A stretch of 64,000 nucleotides of DNA from Limnohabitans sp. 63ED37-2 (GCF_001412535.1 NZ_CP011774.1:1049501-1113500), one strand, 5' to 3'; counted from the stretch's first letter, positions 43,255-51,926 are shown. Numbers and translations are program-made. The notes: a model not told the origin generated them from the letters alone.

Positions 43255-44049
43255 ATGTCATTGATGGAGACGGTGCAAAGCTTGGCGCAATCGGCCATGG
43301 GCTGGCCCGAACTGAGCGCGGCGCAAAAAACCTTGTGTGTTTATGGGCTGGTGATGGTGGCCTTGCTGCTGCCGATTTATGCCCTGTCGTGGTTCGATCT
43401 GCGCACGCTGCGCGAGGTGGGCATTTGGGCCAAACCCATGAAGTTCATGGCAGGCACGGCGCTGTTTGCCTTGACCACGGTGTGGCTGAGCACCTGGGTG
43501 CCTGGCCAGGTGGGGCATGACCCCAGCTTTCCGTGGATCGCGACATTGATCATCGTCACCTCCTTGTTTGAGGTGGTCTACATCACCGTCCAAGCGGCCA
43601 AAGGCGAAGGCTCTCACTACAACACCACGGACCCACTGCGGGCCATGATGTTTGGGCTGATGGCGCTGGCGGCGGTGGGTTTGGTGGCATCCCAAGCTTG
43701 GCTGGCGTGGGTGATCTGGAAAGCCTTGGGGTCCGCGGTGCTCACGCCCACCACTTTGGCGGTGCTTTGTGGTTTGGTCTTGACCTTTGCGCTGTCCACA
43801 GTGAGTGGCTTCATGTTGGGGGGCAAGCAGCCGCCTGCTGGTGTGGGCTGGCCGGTGGTGGGGTGGCACACTTGGCAAGACCTGCGGCCCGCGCATTTTT
43901 TGGCGGTCCATGCCCAACAATTCATCCCACTGGCGGGTTTGCTGGCCGAACGGCTGATGGGCCAGGCCGCCATACCTGGGGTGATCGCTTTCACGCTCAG
44001 TTATTTGGCGGCATGGGTCGCCTTGAGTGTGATGGGTATGGCAGGCTGA
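43255..44049 (+). CDS. Multi-pass membrane protein of unknown function
   Basis: I do not recognise a family. The 264-residue product has about seven hydrophobic helices. A distinctive segment near residue 205, RPAHFLAVHAQQFIPLAG, holds two His in a membrane-adjacent stretch, which could bind a metal or haem. The start at 43255 follows GCGGAG at 43244-43249. It is divergent from the TetR gene and shares the palindromic operator, so a stress- or lipid-responsive role under TetR is plausible but inferred. Confidence 0.75.
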   Translation: MSLMETVQSLAQSAMGWPELSAAQKTLCVYGLVMVALLLPIYALSWFDLRTLREVGIWAKPMKFMAGTALFALTTVWLSTWVPGQVGHDPSFPWIATLIIVTSLFEVVYITVQAAKGEGSHYNTTDPLRAMMFGLMALAAVGLVASQAWLAWVIWKALGSAVLTPTTLAVLCGLVLTFALSTVSGFMLGGKQPPAGVGWPVVGWHTWQDLRPAHFLAVHAQQFIPLAGLLAERLMGQAAIPGVIAFTLSYLAAWVALSVMGMAG

Positions 44050-44113
44050 GCCCCATGGCCCATGGCCATTGACTGCTCGAATCACCGGCCCATTTGGGGG
44101 CCGGTGGGTCAAA

Positions 44114-44872
44114 TCACTTCGGTGCCAAGCGAATCGCGCCGTCCAATCGGATCACTTCGCCGTTGAGCATGTCGTTTTCGATGATGTGTTTGGCCAATTT
44201 GGCGTAGTCCTGCGGGGTGCCCAAGCGGCTGGGGAAGGGCACGCCTGCGGCCAGCGCGTCTTGCACTTCTTGCGGCATGCCAAAGAGCATGGGGGTGCCG
44301 AAAATGCCGGGGGCAATCGTCATGTTGCGGATGCCGTTGCGGGCCAGGTCGCGGGCAATGGGCAAGGTCATGCCCACCACGCCACCTTTGGATGCGGCAT
44401 AAGCGGCTTGGCCGATCTGACCGTCGTAGGCCGCCACGCTGGCGGTGGAAATCAGCACGCCACGCTCGCCTGTGGCCTCGGGCTCGTTTTTGCACATGGC
44501 TTCCGAGGCCAGGCGGATCATGTTGAAGGTGCCGACCAGGTTGACCATGATGGTCTTGGTGTAGACGGCCAGGCTGTGTGCGCCGTTTTTACCCACCGTC
44601 TTTTCGGCCGGGGCGATACCTGCGCAGTTGACCAAGCCCATGAGTTTGCCCATTGATACGGCTTGGGCCACCACGGCTTGGCCGTCGGCCTCGTTGCTCA
44701 CGTCGCATTTGAGAAAGGCGCCGCCCAGTTCTTTGGCAATCGCTTCGCCTTTTTCGGCCTGCATGTCGGCGATCACGACCTTGCCGCCGTTGGCCGCCAG
44801 CATGCGTGCTGTGCCTTCGCCCAAGCCCGATGCGCCGCCGGTGACGATGAAAACTTTGCCTTGAATGTCCAT
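44114..44872 (-). CDS. Short-chain dehydrogenase, HSD10-like (3-hydroxyacyl-CoA dehydrogenase type)
   Basis: The 252-residue Rossmann-fold enzyme has GGASGLG (12-18) for NAD(P), NCAG near residue 82, and the catalytic Ser145, Tyr158 and Lys162 (YAASK). The APGIFGTPMLFGMPQEVQDAL region places it with type II 3-hydroxyacyl-CoA dehydrogenases that act in isoleucine/fatty-acid breakdown. A palindrome resembling a LiuR-type site precedes it. Confidence 0.88.
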   Translation of the reverse strand: MDIQGKVFIVTGGASGLGEGTARMLAANGGKVVIADMQAEKGEAIAKELGGAFLKCDVSNEADGQAVVAQAVSMGKLMGLVNCAGIAPAEKTVGKNGAHSLAVYTKTIMVNLVGTFNMIRLASEAMCKNEPEATGERGVLISTASVAAYDGQIGQAAYAASKGGVVGMTLPIARDLARNGIRNMTIAPGIFGTPMLFGMPQEVQDALAAGVPFPSRLGTPQDYAKLAKHIIENDMLNGEVIRLDGAIRLAPK

Positions 44873-44890
44873 GTTTCGCTCCTGAATGTG

Positions 44891-44907
44891 GTTGACGTTA
44901 CGTCAAC
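44891..44907. promoter_or_regulatory. Perfect 17-bp palindrome upstream of the SDR gene
   Basis: GTTGACGT-T-ACGTCAAC is perfect over 8-bp arms and ends 19 bp before the SDR start on the minus strand. The TTGACGT-ACGTCAA core resembles sites of the MerR-family regulator LiuR of branched-chain amino-acid and fatty-acid catabolism in proteobacteria; this link is inference. Confidence 0.6.
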
Positions 44908-45120
44908 GTCAATTATGCCCTTTGGCCATCAGCTGCCAAAGGCCAGCCCGCCTGCCAAAGTGGGGACGGGATGAGGCTAGGCCTGTGCCCAATCCCAGGT
45001 TTTTCTGCAAACGCGGTACGCGGGTACCGGTTTGGATGGATGTGCACGGGGCTTCTGGTTCTCTAGCATGGGGGCAGGCTCGGGTGCATCGCCCGGTTGG
45101 CATTAGGACAGGAGAACCGC

Positions 45121-46295
45121 ATGGCTTCAGAGCTCTCATGGGACATGAAGGAGACGGCTTTGGTGCGCACCGACGACAACTGGCGTCGGGCTTGCACCTT
45201 ATTGGCCACGGCCGACATCCGGGTCGGGGGTGGCAGGCCTTGGGACATGCGGGTGCACCACCCAGCCACCTTTGACCGCATCCTGACGCGGGGCAGCTTG
45301 GGCTTGGGTGAGAGCTACATGGACGGCTGGTGGGACTGCGACCAGGTGGATGAACTGATCACCCGCATCTTGCGTGCGAGGCTGGACGAGCGGGTGGGTC
45401 GGGTGGGGTGGTTGTGGGCGTCACTCAAGGCGCGGCTGACCAATTTGCAATCGCCGCACCGGGCTTGGCAAGTGGGGGAAGAGCATTACGACTTGGGCAA
45501 CGATTTGTACGAAGCCATGCTGGACCCGTCTATGGCCTACAGCTGCGGCTATTGGTCTACGGCCCAAACCCTGGCGCAGGCGCAAGAGGCCAAGCTGGAT
45601 TTGATTTGCCAAAAGTTGCAACTGCGACCCGGCATGACGCTGCTGGACATCGGTTGCGGCTGGGGCAGTTTGATGCTGTTTGCCGCCCAGCATTACCGGG
45701 TGCAGTGTGTGGGGCTGACGGTGTCCAAAGCACAAGCCCGGCTGGGCGCAGACAAGGCGGGAGATTTGCCTGTGTGTTTTGAGCTGGCCGATTACCGACA
45801 GTTCAACCCGCAGGGCGAGCAGCGCTTTGACCGCATCGCCTCGGTCGGCATGTCGAGCATGTGGGCCACAAAAACTACCGCGCCTACTTTGACATGGCCC
45901 GGCGTTGCCTGCGCGACGACGGTTTGTTTTTACTGCACACCATTGGCAAAAACAGGGCCGGGGCAGGGATCGACCCGTGGATCGAAAAATACATTTTCCC
46001 CAACGGGACGTTGCCCTCGGCTTCGGAGATGGCGTTTTACAGCGAGGACCAGTTTGTCATGGAGGACTGGCACAACTTGGGTGAGGACTACGACAAGACC
46101 CTCATGGCCTGGCATGCGCGTTTTGAGGCGGCGTGGCCTGCGCTCAAAGACCGTTATGGCGAGCACTTTTACCGCATGTGGCGCTATTACCTGCTGTGCT
46201 GTGCAGGCACTTTCAGGGCCCGCGACAACCAGCTGTGGCAGGTGGTGCTGTCACCCAGTGGCCAGGCGGGGGGCTACCGCAGGCCGTTGCTGTGA
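45121..46295 (+). pseudogene. cfa: Cyclopropane-fatty-acyl-phospholipid synthase, frameshifted
   Basis: Cfa adds a methylene bridge to unsaturated membrane lipids using S-adenosylmethionine. The first frame (from ATG 45121 with AGGAG upstream) gives DDNWRRACTLLATADI, GSLGLGESYMDGWWDC and the SAM motif LLDIGCGWGSL. It loses homology after SVGM at 45852. The second frame continues with HVGHKNYRAYFDMARRCL to YYLLCCAGTFRARDNQLWQ and a stop at 46295. Adding one T near 45853 restores GMFEHVGHKNY and a 391-residue protein, close to the 382 of E. coli. A genuine mutation or a sequencing error cannot be told apart here. Confidence 0.9.
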
Positions 46296-46391
46296 GGGGC
46301 TGGCATCGCACCGCCTGACCCCAATCCATTCAGTCGCACCCAATCGTGCTCCAATGCGCGGGTTCCATATTTCGCTTTGCGCCCAGCCCCT

Positions 46392-46838
46392 ATGCCCAGC
46401 CCTTCGCCCGCTCGCACGTCTTTTCCCGTCGCCCAAATCTGGCCTCTGTCGGCCCGGTGGTTTTTGGTCTTAGGAGCGCTCAGCGCTTGCGCCAGCGTGG
46501 TGTTCAGTGCCGCCTTCGCGCATTTGCCGGTGCTTGCCGGGGGCGTGCCCACGGCGGTGCAAACCGCTTTGAGCCAGCAGCAATTCCATTCGCTGGGTTT
46601 GCTGTTCACGGGGCTGGCGATTCGGGTCTGCGGGCCGTCGCGTTGGTTGCAGGCTGCGGGCTGGCTCATGCTGGTCGGTTTGCTTTTGTTCAGTTTCAAC
46701 CTCTATGCCCGGCATGTCTTGGCATGGGATGCCTTGCGCGCCCTGGTGCCGTGGGGTGGTGCGGCGTGGATATTGGCTTGGCTGGCTTTGGCCGTGGGTT
46801 TGGTGCAGGGAAGTGGGAGATTCAATCGACAGCCTTGA
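46392..46838 (+). CDS. DUF423-family membrane protein (YgdD-like)
   Basis: The 148-residue product has four hydrophobic helices and the DUF423 order: an N-terminal helix LGALSACASVVFSAAFAHL, QQFHSLGLLFTGLAI, LLFSFNLYARHVL and a C-terminal GGAAWILAWLALAVG. In most members an AHxL motif ends helix 1, as here. The start may also be the TTG at 46377; I prefer ATG 46392. Function unknown. Confidence 0.8.
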   Translation: MPSPSPARTSFPVAQIWPLSARWFLVLGALSACASVVFSAAFAHLPVLAGGVPTAVQTALSQQQFHSLGLLFTGLAIRVCGPSRWLQAAGWLMLVGLLLFSFNLYARHVLAWDALRALVPWGGAAWILAWLALAVGLVQGSGRFNRQP

Positions 46839-46965
46839 GTTGAAAGCTTTTTCCTATGGGGCTGATAGAAACTACTCATGAGTGGAAACCCTAGGACGCA
46901 TTATGATTGCGACCAATGAGTTTTCTCATTTGATAGTTTTTTTAAACCAACCCAAGGAAATGACC

Positions 46966-47532
46966 ATGTCCTCTTTGATCAATACCCAAGTCCAGCCTTT
47001 CAAGACCCAGGCCTTCCACAATGGCAAATTCGTGCAAGTGTCCAACGAAACCCTCAAGGGCGAGTGGTCTGTGCTGATTTTCATGCCCGCAGCCTTCACC
47101 TTCAACTGCCCCACTGAAATCGAAGACGCGGCCGACAACTACGCAGCTTTCCAAGCCGCTGGTGCCGAGGTCTACATCGTGACCACCGACACCCACTTCT
47201 CGCACAAGGTGTGGCACGAGACTTCGCCTGCAGTGGGCAAGGCCAAGTTCCCATTGGTTGGCGACCCAACACACCAGCTGACACGCGCTTTTGGCGTGCA
47301 CATTGAAGAAGAAGGTCTGGCATTGCGCGGCACCTTCATCATCAACCCCGAAGGCATGATCAAGACTGCCGAAGTGCACTCCAACGAGATCGCACGCGAT
47401 GTGTCCGAGACCCTGCGCAAGCTCAAAGCCGCTCAGTACACCGCCGCCAACCCTGGCCAAGTGTGCCCCGCCAAGTGGAAAGAAGGTGCCAAGACTTTGG
47501 CCCCTTCCATCGACCTGGTCGGCAAGATCTAA
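46966..47532 (+). CDS. ahpC: Alkyl hydroperoxide reductase subunit C (2-Cys peroxiredoxin)
   Basis: AhpC reduces hydrogen peroxide and organic peroxides and is recycled by AhpF. The 188-residue product follows E. coli AhpC closely: peroxidatic Cys48 in TFNCPTE, resolving Cys167 in GQVCPAKWK, and the ending SIDLVGKI. The start at 46966 has AAGGAAA at a good distance; an in-frame ATG two codons earlier is possible. ahpF lies 163 bp downstream behind two hairpins. Confidence 0.97.
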   Translation: MSSLINTQVQPFKTQAFHNGKFVQVSNETLKGEWSVLIFMPAAFTFNCPTEIEDAADNYAAFQAAGAEVYIVTTDTHFSHKVWHETSPAVGKAKFPLVGDPTHQLTRAFGVHIEEEGLALRGTFIINPEGMIKTAEVHSNEIARDVSETLRKLKAAQYTAANPGQVCPAKWKEGAKTLAPSIDLVGKI

Positions 47533-47544
47533 TTCTTGACCTCT

Positions 47545-47565
47545 ACGCCCTGTATCGCAGGGCGT
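47545..47565 (+). other. Hairpin 1 between ahpC and ahpF
   Basis: ACGCCCTG and CAGGGCGT form a perfect 8-bp stem with loop TATCG, 12 bp after the ahpC stop. No T tract follows, so it is likely a stabilising or pausing hairpin rather than a full terminator. Confidence 0.55.
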
Positions 47566-47613
47566 TGAGCACAGCACATCCGGGCCACAAGCTGGGCGTG
47601 TGCTGTCCTCAAC
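47564..47613 (+). other. Hairpin 2 between ahpC and ahpF
   Basis: GTTGAG-C-ACAGCACA (47564-47578) pairs with TGTGCTGT-C-CTCAAC (47599-47613), 14 of 15 positions, around a 20-base loop. It overlaps hairpin 1 by two bases. The tandem arrangement could set ahpC above ahpF expression. Confidence 0.6.
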
Positions 47614-47695
47614 GATTTCCCCCAACCCCCCTCTGTCCGAGGCCCCGTCAAAAGCGTGGGCCTGGGATGAATGCAGCCTGAAACCGGAGAACACC

Positions 47696-49300
47696 ATGCT
47701 CGACGACACCCTCAAAGCCCAATTGCAGCAATACCTTGCCCTGTTGCGCCAGCCGATTCGCCTGATCGCTTCGCTGGACGACAGCGAGACCGGCGGCGAC
47801 ATGAAAAACCTGTTGGAAACCATCGTGGGTCTGTCCGACAAGGTGACGCTGGACACAACGGGTGACGATGCCCGTAAGCCATCATTTGTGGTGGCGCGTG
47901 AAGGCCAAAGCACCGGTGTGCGCTTTGCCGGTTTGCCGCTGGGCCACGAGTTCACATCGCTGGTGTTGGCCTTGCTCTGGACCGGTGGTCATCCCCCGAA
48001 GGTCGAGCAAGACGTGATCGACAGCATCAAGGCCCTGGATGGCGACTTCAATTTCGAGGTCTACATGTCGCTCAGCTGCCACAACTGCCCCGACGTGGTG
48101 CAGGCGCTGTCGCTCATGGCCATCGTGAACCCGAATGTGAAGACCGTGGTCATCGAAGGCGGCGCCTTCCAGGCCGAAGTCGAAGCACGCCAGATCATGG
48201 CCGTGCCCATGGTGTTCCTGAACGGTCAGGTGTTCGGTTCGGGCCGCATGTCGGTCGAAGAAATCGTGGCCAAGATCGACACCAACGCCGGTGAACGCGA
48301 CGCGGCCAAGCTGACCGCCAAAGACCCCTTTGACGTGTTGATCGTGGGCGGTGGCCCGGCCGGTGCTGCAGCTGCCGTGTACGCGGCCCGTAAAGGCATT
48401 CGTGTGGGCGTGGCGGCTGAGCGTTTTGGCGGCCAGACCAACGACACCATGGCCATCGAGAATTACATCTCGGTGCTGGAGACCGACGGTCCCAAGTTTG
48501 CGGCGGCTCTGGAAGCACAAGTGCGCCACTACGAGGTGGACATCATGAACTTGCAGCGTGCCGACAAGATCATTCCCGCCAGCCAGCCCGGTGGCCTGAT
48601 CGAAGTGCAGATGGCCAATGGTGCCAGCCTCAAGGCCCGCTCGGTCATCCTGTCCACCGGCGCCCGCTGGCGCAATGTCAACGTGCCCGGCGAAGCCGAG
48701 TACAAAAACAAGGGCGTGGCTTACTGCCCGCACTGCGACGGCCCCTTGTTCAAGGGCAAGCGCACCGCCGTGATTGGCGGCGGCAACTCCGGCATCGAAG
48801 CGGCAATCGACCTGGCCGGCATCGTGGCCCACGTCACGGTGTTTGAATTTGCCGACCAGCTCAAGGCCGACGCAGTCTTGGTGAGCAAGCTCAAGAGTCT
48901 GCCCAACGTCACGATCCACACCAACGCCCAAACCACCGAAATCACCGGTGCCGACGGCAAGGTCAATGGCATTCGTTACAAAGACCGCATCACGGGTGAT
49001 GACCACTGGGTGGAGCTCGAAGGCGTGTTCGTGCAAATTGGTCTGGTGCCCAACACCGAGTTCCTCAAAGGCACCTTGGAGTTGAGCAAATTTGGCGAGA
49101 TCGTGGTGGACGCCAAAGGCCACACCAATGTGCCCGGCGTGTTTGCAGCCGGTGACTGCACCACCGTGCCTTACAAGCAGATCGTCATTGCCGCAGGCGA
49201 GGGCGCCAAAGCCGCCTTGAGCGCTTTTGACCACCTGATCCGTTTGCCTGCTTTGCCGGTGAATGACACCACAACAACCGCGCACGCAGAAGCCGTTTAA
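47696..49300 (+). CDS. ahpF: Alkyl hydroperoxide reductase subunit F
   Basis: AhpF is the NADH-dependent flavoprotein disulfide reductase for AhpC. The 534-residue product has the N-terminal double thioredoxin-fold domain with Cys128-Cys131 (SCHNC) and the thioredoxin-reductase-like part with FAD motif GGGPAGAAAA, CPHC (Cys344-Cys347) and the NAD motif GGGNSG. All four Cys positions match E. coli AhpF within one residue. I start at 47696 (MLDDTLKAQL) with CCGGAGAA upstream. Confidence 0.97.
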   Translation: MLDDTLKAQLQQYLALLRQPIRLIASLDDSETGGDMKNLLETIVGLSDKVTLDTTGDDARKPSFVVAREGQSTGVRFAGLPLGHEFTSLVLALLWTGGHPPKVEQDVIDSIKALDGDFNFEVYMSLSCHNCPDVVQALSLMAIVNPNVKTVVIEGGAFQAEVEARQIMAVPMVFLNGQVFGSGRMSVEEIVAKIDTNAGERDAAKLTAKDPFDVLIVGGGPAGAAAAVYAARKGIRVGVAAERFGGQTNDTMAIENYISVLETDGPKFAAALEAQVRHYEVDIMNLQRADKIIPASQPGGLIEVQMANGASLKARSVILSTGARWRNVNVPGEAEYKNKGVAYCPHCDGPLFKGKRTAVIGGGNSGIEAAIDLAGIVAHVTVFEFADQLKADAVLVSKLKSLPNVTIHTNAQTTEITGADGKVNGIRYKDRITGDDHWVELEGVFVQIGLVPNTEFLKGTLELSKFGEIVVDAKGHTNVPGVFAAGDCTTVPYKQIVIAAGEGAKAALSAFDHLIRLPALPVNDTTTTAHAEAV

Positions 49301-49333
49301 GCCGACGGTTTTCAATCCCCAAGGAGCGCTGTG

Positions 49334-49633
49334 ATGACGTGTTTTGTGATCGACCCCACCGCTAAAACCATCACCCCCGTCCCTTGGGACGGTGGGCTGG
49401 ATGCGATCCGTCAGCTCATCGGTTTTGAAACCATCGACAGCGACGAGATCGATGCGAGTGGTGACCGTTTGTTTTTCGACGAAAAATGCTTCATCCGCCA
49501 GACCCCGGGTGTTGGCCGATTTCAGCTCGACAGCCTGGCCCCGGTGGCCGGGGTGGGCGTGGTGGTGGGGGCTGGGGTGTCTGCCCCGCAAGTGACCCTT
49601 CAGGCCTTGCAGGGGCGGGTCAAGTTTTTGTGA
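49334..49633 (+). CDS. Unrecognised small protein downstream of ahpF
   Basis: The 99-residue product starts MTCFVIDPTAKTITPVPWDG and has no membrane segment. The middle (IDSDEIDASGDRLFFDEKCF) looks like a compact alpha/beta fold; I cannot assign a family. The start at 49334 has AAGGAG 8 bp before it. It lies 33 bp after ahpF, so co-transcription with the peroxide-defence genes is likely, and a terminator follows at 49684. Confidence 0.68.
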   Translation: MTCFVIDPTAKTITPVPWDGGLDAIRQLIGFETIDSDEIDASGDRLFFDEKCFIRQTPGVGRFQLDSLAPVAGVGVVVGAGVSAPQVTLQALQGRVKFL

Positions 49634-49683
49634 ACGGCTACGGCTGCAGCGGGGCTTTCCCGTTGGGTCTTGAGAAATTCACG

Positions 49684-49706
49684 CCCGGCATGCTTGCCGG
49701 GTTTTT
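49684..49706 (+). terminator. Rho-independent terminator after the small ahpF-linked gene
   Basis: CCCGGCA and TGCCGGG pair over 7 bp with a 4-base loop, then TTTTTA. It serves the rightward transcript; on the minus strand no T run follows, so it is not the end of the iron operon. Confidence 0.75.
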
Positions 49707-49938
49707 ATTTGGTCAGGATCAATTTGCCGTGCCGCGTGGTTTGCAGGCGATAGATTTCGCCCAAGTGGCGAATGAACACCAGGGCCTGCTCGCCCAAGAG
49801 GTCATGGCTGTCCAGCGTGCGCGGACGGGTTGACCGGCTTGCGCTGCGGTTGTCAGTCGGCACCGACACGGGCGTTTCTGGCGCGATGGTCGATTTGGCG
49901 GGGTCGGTCGGCGCAGTCTCAGGCGGTTTCAAGGTCAT
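49705..49938 (-). CDS. hemP: Hemin uptake protein HemP
   Basis: HemP is a small protein tied to haem/iron uptake genes; in some betaproteobacteria it activates the haem receptor gene. The 77-residue product has the conserved C-terminal HemP core: LLGEQALVFIRHLGEIYRL followed by TTRHGKLILTK. The disordered Pro/Thr-rich N-terminus is longer than in short members. It overlaps the end of exbD by an ATGA junction and is the last gene of the leftward iron run. Confidence 0.9.
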   Translation of the reverse strand: MTLKPPETAPTDPAKSTIAPETPVSVPTDNRSASRSTRPRTLDSHDLLGEQALVFIRHLGEIYRLQTTRHGKLILTK

Positions 49939-50348
49939 GGTTTTTGGCCCTCGGTCACAAAACCTATTTTTGTCAGCCCCGCACGCTGCGCAGCGCTCAT
50001 GGCTTGGGCCACATGTTCATAAGCGACTTTTTTGTCGCCCCGGATGTAGAGCTGGGGTTGCGGGTCTTTGCCCGCGTGTTCGCGCAGCGCATCCTCCAGC
50101 GCGTCAGCCGCTACAGGCTGTTGGCCTAAAAAGAACTGGCCCCGGCTGTCCACGGTCAGTTGAAGGTTTTCGGGCGGTGTTTTTTCTTGGCTGCTGGGGG
50201 TGCGAGGCAGTTCCACCTTGACTGCGTGTTGCACCACCGGGATGGTGATGATGAAGATGATGAGCAGCACCAGCATGACGTCCACCAGGGGCGTCATGTT
50301 GATCTCGTTCATCACGTCGTCGTTGTTGTCGTTGATGTCAAAGGACAT
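49935..50348 (-). CDS. exbD: Biopolymer transport protein ExbD
   Basis: ExbD and ExbB use the proton gradient to energise TonB. The 137-residue product has one N-terminal helix (about residues 19-42, PLVDVMLVLLIIFIITIP) with the essential membrane Asp, and a periplasmic domain. It follows exbB by 29 bp and overlaps hemP by 4 bp. TolR is similar, but the context with TonB and a siderophore receptor favours ExbD. Confidence 0.93.
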   Translation of the reverse strand: MSFDINDNNDDVMNEINMTPLVDVMLVLLIIFIITIPVVQHAVKVELPRTPSSQEKTPPENLQLTVDSRGQFFLGQQPVAADALEDALREHAGKDPQPQLYIRGDKKVAYEHVAQAMSAAQRAGLTKIGFVTEGQKP

Positions 50349-50377
50349 GCGGATTTCCTTAGGGGCGGGTCAGGTGC

Positions 50378-51106
50378 TCAGTGGCCCACATGCGCTGCAG
50401 CAAGGTGGGGAGGGAGATGGGCCTGCGCCGACGGGCTCACGCGGGCACCGGTCACGTAATAGGCGTGCAGGTCATGCGCAAAACGGTTCATGCGGGCGAT
50501 GATGAATTTATTGCCACGCACCAGGGCGTTGTAGCCCAGCACCGCCGGAATGGCCACGGCCAGGCCCAGCGCGGTCATGATCAGGGTTTCGCCAATCGGG
50601 CCGGCCACCGCGTCGATGCTGGCGTTGCCGGTGGCGCCGATAGCCACCAGCGCGTGGTAGATGCCCCAGACGGTGCCAAACAAACCCACGAACGGGGCGG
50701 TGGAGCCCATCGACGCCAGGATGGCCAGGCCGTTTTGCAGGCGGCTGGTGTGGTCGTCAATGCAGTTGCGCAGGCTGCGCGTGACCCAGTCGCTCACGTC
50801 CAGACGGTCATGCAACTGTTTTTGTGCCGCCTGGTGGTGTTCTGTGGCCTCTTGCCCCACTTGGGCCAGCGTGTGGAACATGTTGTCCGGGCGGTGGCTG
50901 AGCACGGCCAAGCCTTCGGCCAGACTGGTGGTGTGCCAGAACTGTTCGCTGCTCAAGGCACTTTGTTTGTGTTTCCACACGTCCAGCGCCTTGAGCACGA
51001 TGACGACCCAGCTGGTGACCGACATGCCAATCAGGGTGATGAGGATCAGGCGGGTGACGGCGTCCCCTTGGGTCCAGATGTGGGCGAGGCCAAATGATTC
51101 GGGCAT
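50378..51106 (-). CDS. exbB: Biopolymer transport protein ExbB (MotA/TolQ/ExbB family)
   Basis: The 242-residue product has an N-terminal membrane helix, a cytoplasmic loop and two further helices, with LASMGSTAPFVGLFGTVWGI (starting near residue 140) as the MotA/TolQ/ExbB hallmark. I place the start at 51106 (MPESFGLAHIW); an in-frame ATG at 51136 would add ten residues. It is located between tonB and exbD. Confidence 0.93.
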   Translation of the reverse strand: MPESFGLAHIWTQGDAVTRLILITLIGMSVTSWVVIVLKALDVWKHKQSALSSEQFWHTTSLAEGLAVLSHRPDNMFHTLAQVGQEATEHHQAAQKQLHDRLDVSDWVTRSLRNCIDDHTSRLQNGLAILASMGSTAPFVGLFGTVWGIYHALVAIGATGNASIDAVAGPIGETLIMTALGLAVAIPAVLGYNALVRGNKFIIARMNRFAHDLHAYYVTGARVSPSAQAHLPPHLAAAHVGH

Positions 51107-51169
51107 GAAAAAACTCCTGTGAATGGGATCGGGCAAAAAAATGGTGAGCAGTTGGGCCGGTGGGGCGAA

Positions 51170-51910
51170 TCAGTCCAGCACAAAGCGGATGGGCACGTTG
51201 AACCACATGGCCTCGGGCGCGCCGTTGCGTTGGCCGGGCACAAAGTGCCAGCGCTGCACGGTGGAAAGGGCTGTCTCATCCAGGCGCAAGTAACCACTGG
51301 ATGTTCGGATTTCGGCCTTTTCGGCGCGGCCATCGGGCGTGATCAAGACGCGAATGATGACGGTGCCTTGCTCGCCCAAGCGTTTGCTTTGGCGCGGGTA
51401 GGGCGGTGCCGGGTTGTTCAGGTAGTTGGCGTCGGTGGACGGCAGCACCACGGCTGCTGCTGTGGCGTTGTTGGCAGGGCGCTGGTTGCCGGCCTGCGGT
51501 GCGGCAGGTGTGGCCGGGGCAGGCGCACCGCTTGGCACGATGGGCGCGGCATCGCTGGGGGCCGCAGGTGACAGCACAGGCGTGGGTTGCAGGGGAGGGC
51601 TGATGGGCTTGGCCTGAGGCTGCTGCTCGGGGTCTGGTTTGGTTTTGGCTTTGGCTTGGATTTGGGGTTTCGCCGGTTCAGGCTTGGGTGCGACGGGGGC
51701 GGGGGCATCCATGACCATGCTGGCCATGATCACCTTGTCGCGTGCGCCTGCGGGGACCACGCTGGTCAATAAACCGCTGCCAAGCATGCACGCCACGCCA
51801 ACGTGGCCCAGCATCACCACACCGGTCACGCGCCAGGTGCGGCTTGGATGAGTGTGGTGGGGCCGATGCATCGGTACTTCTAAATGGGCTGCTTGCATAA
51901 AGTGGCTCAA
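51170..51910 (-). CDS. tonB: Energy transducer TonB
   Basis: TonB spans the periplasm and passes energy to outer-membrane receptors. The product (up to 246 residues) has a membrane anchor at about 28-50, a long Pro/Lys/Ala-rich spacer (about 68-160) and a C-terminal TonB domain with YPRQSKRLGEQGTVIIRVLI and WHFVPGQRNG. Three in-frame ATGs (Met1, Met5, Met14) compete for the start; Met14 gives the most usual N-terminus. It is 63 bp upstream of exbB. Confidence 0.92.
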   Translation of the reverse strand: MSHFMQAAHLEVPMHRPHHTHPSRTWRVTGVVMLGHVGVACMLGSGLLTSVVPAGARDKVIMASMVMDAPAPVAPKPEPAKPQIQAKAKTKPDPEQQPQAKPISPPLQPTPVLSPAAPSDAAPIVPSGAPAPATPAAPQAGNQRPANNATAAAVVLPSTDANYLNNPAPPYPRQSKRLGEQGTVIIRVLITPDGRAEKAEIRTSSGYLRLDETALSTVQRWHFVPGQRNGAPEAMWFNVPIRFVLD

Positions 51911-51926
51911 TGGAAATCAAGGGGCG

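Noticed and set aside
45853..46473. Continuation of the first cfa frame to 46473
   Set aside because: Homology moves to another frame at 45853, and the tail beyond is Arg/Pro-rich without any family features.
46862..46965. Possible OxyR site upstream of ahpC
   Set aside because: Two GATAG elements (near 46864 and 46932) are present, but the spacing and the CTAT half-sites do not fit the OxyR consensus well enough.
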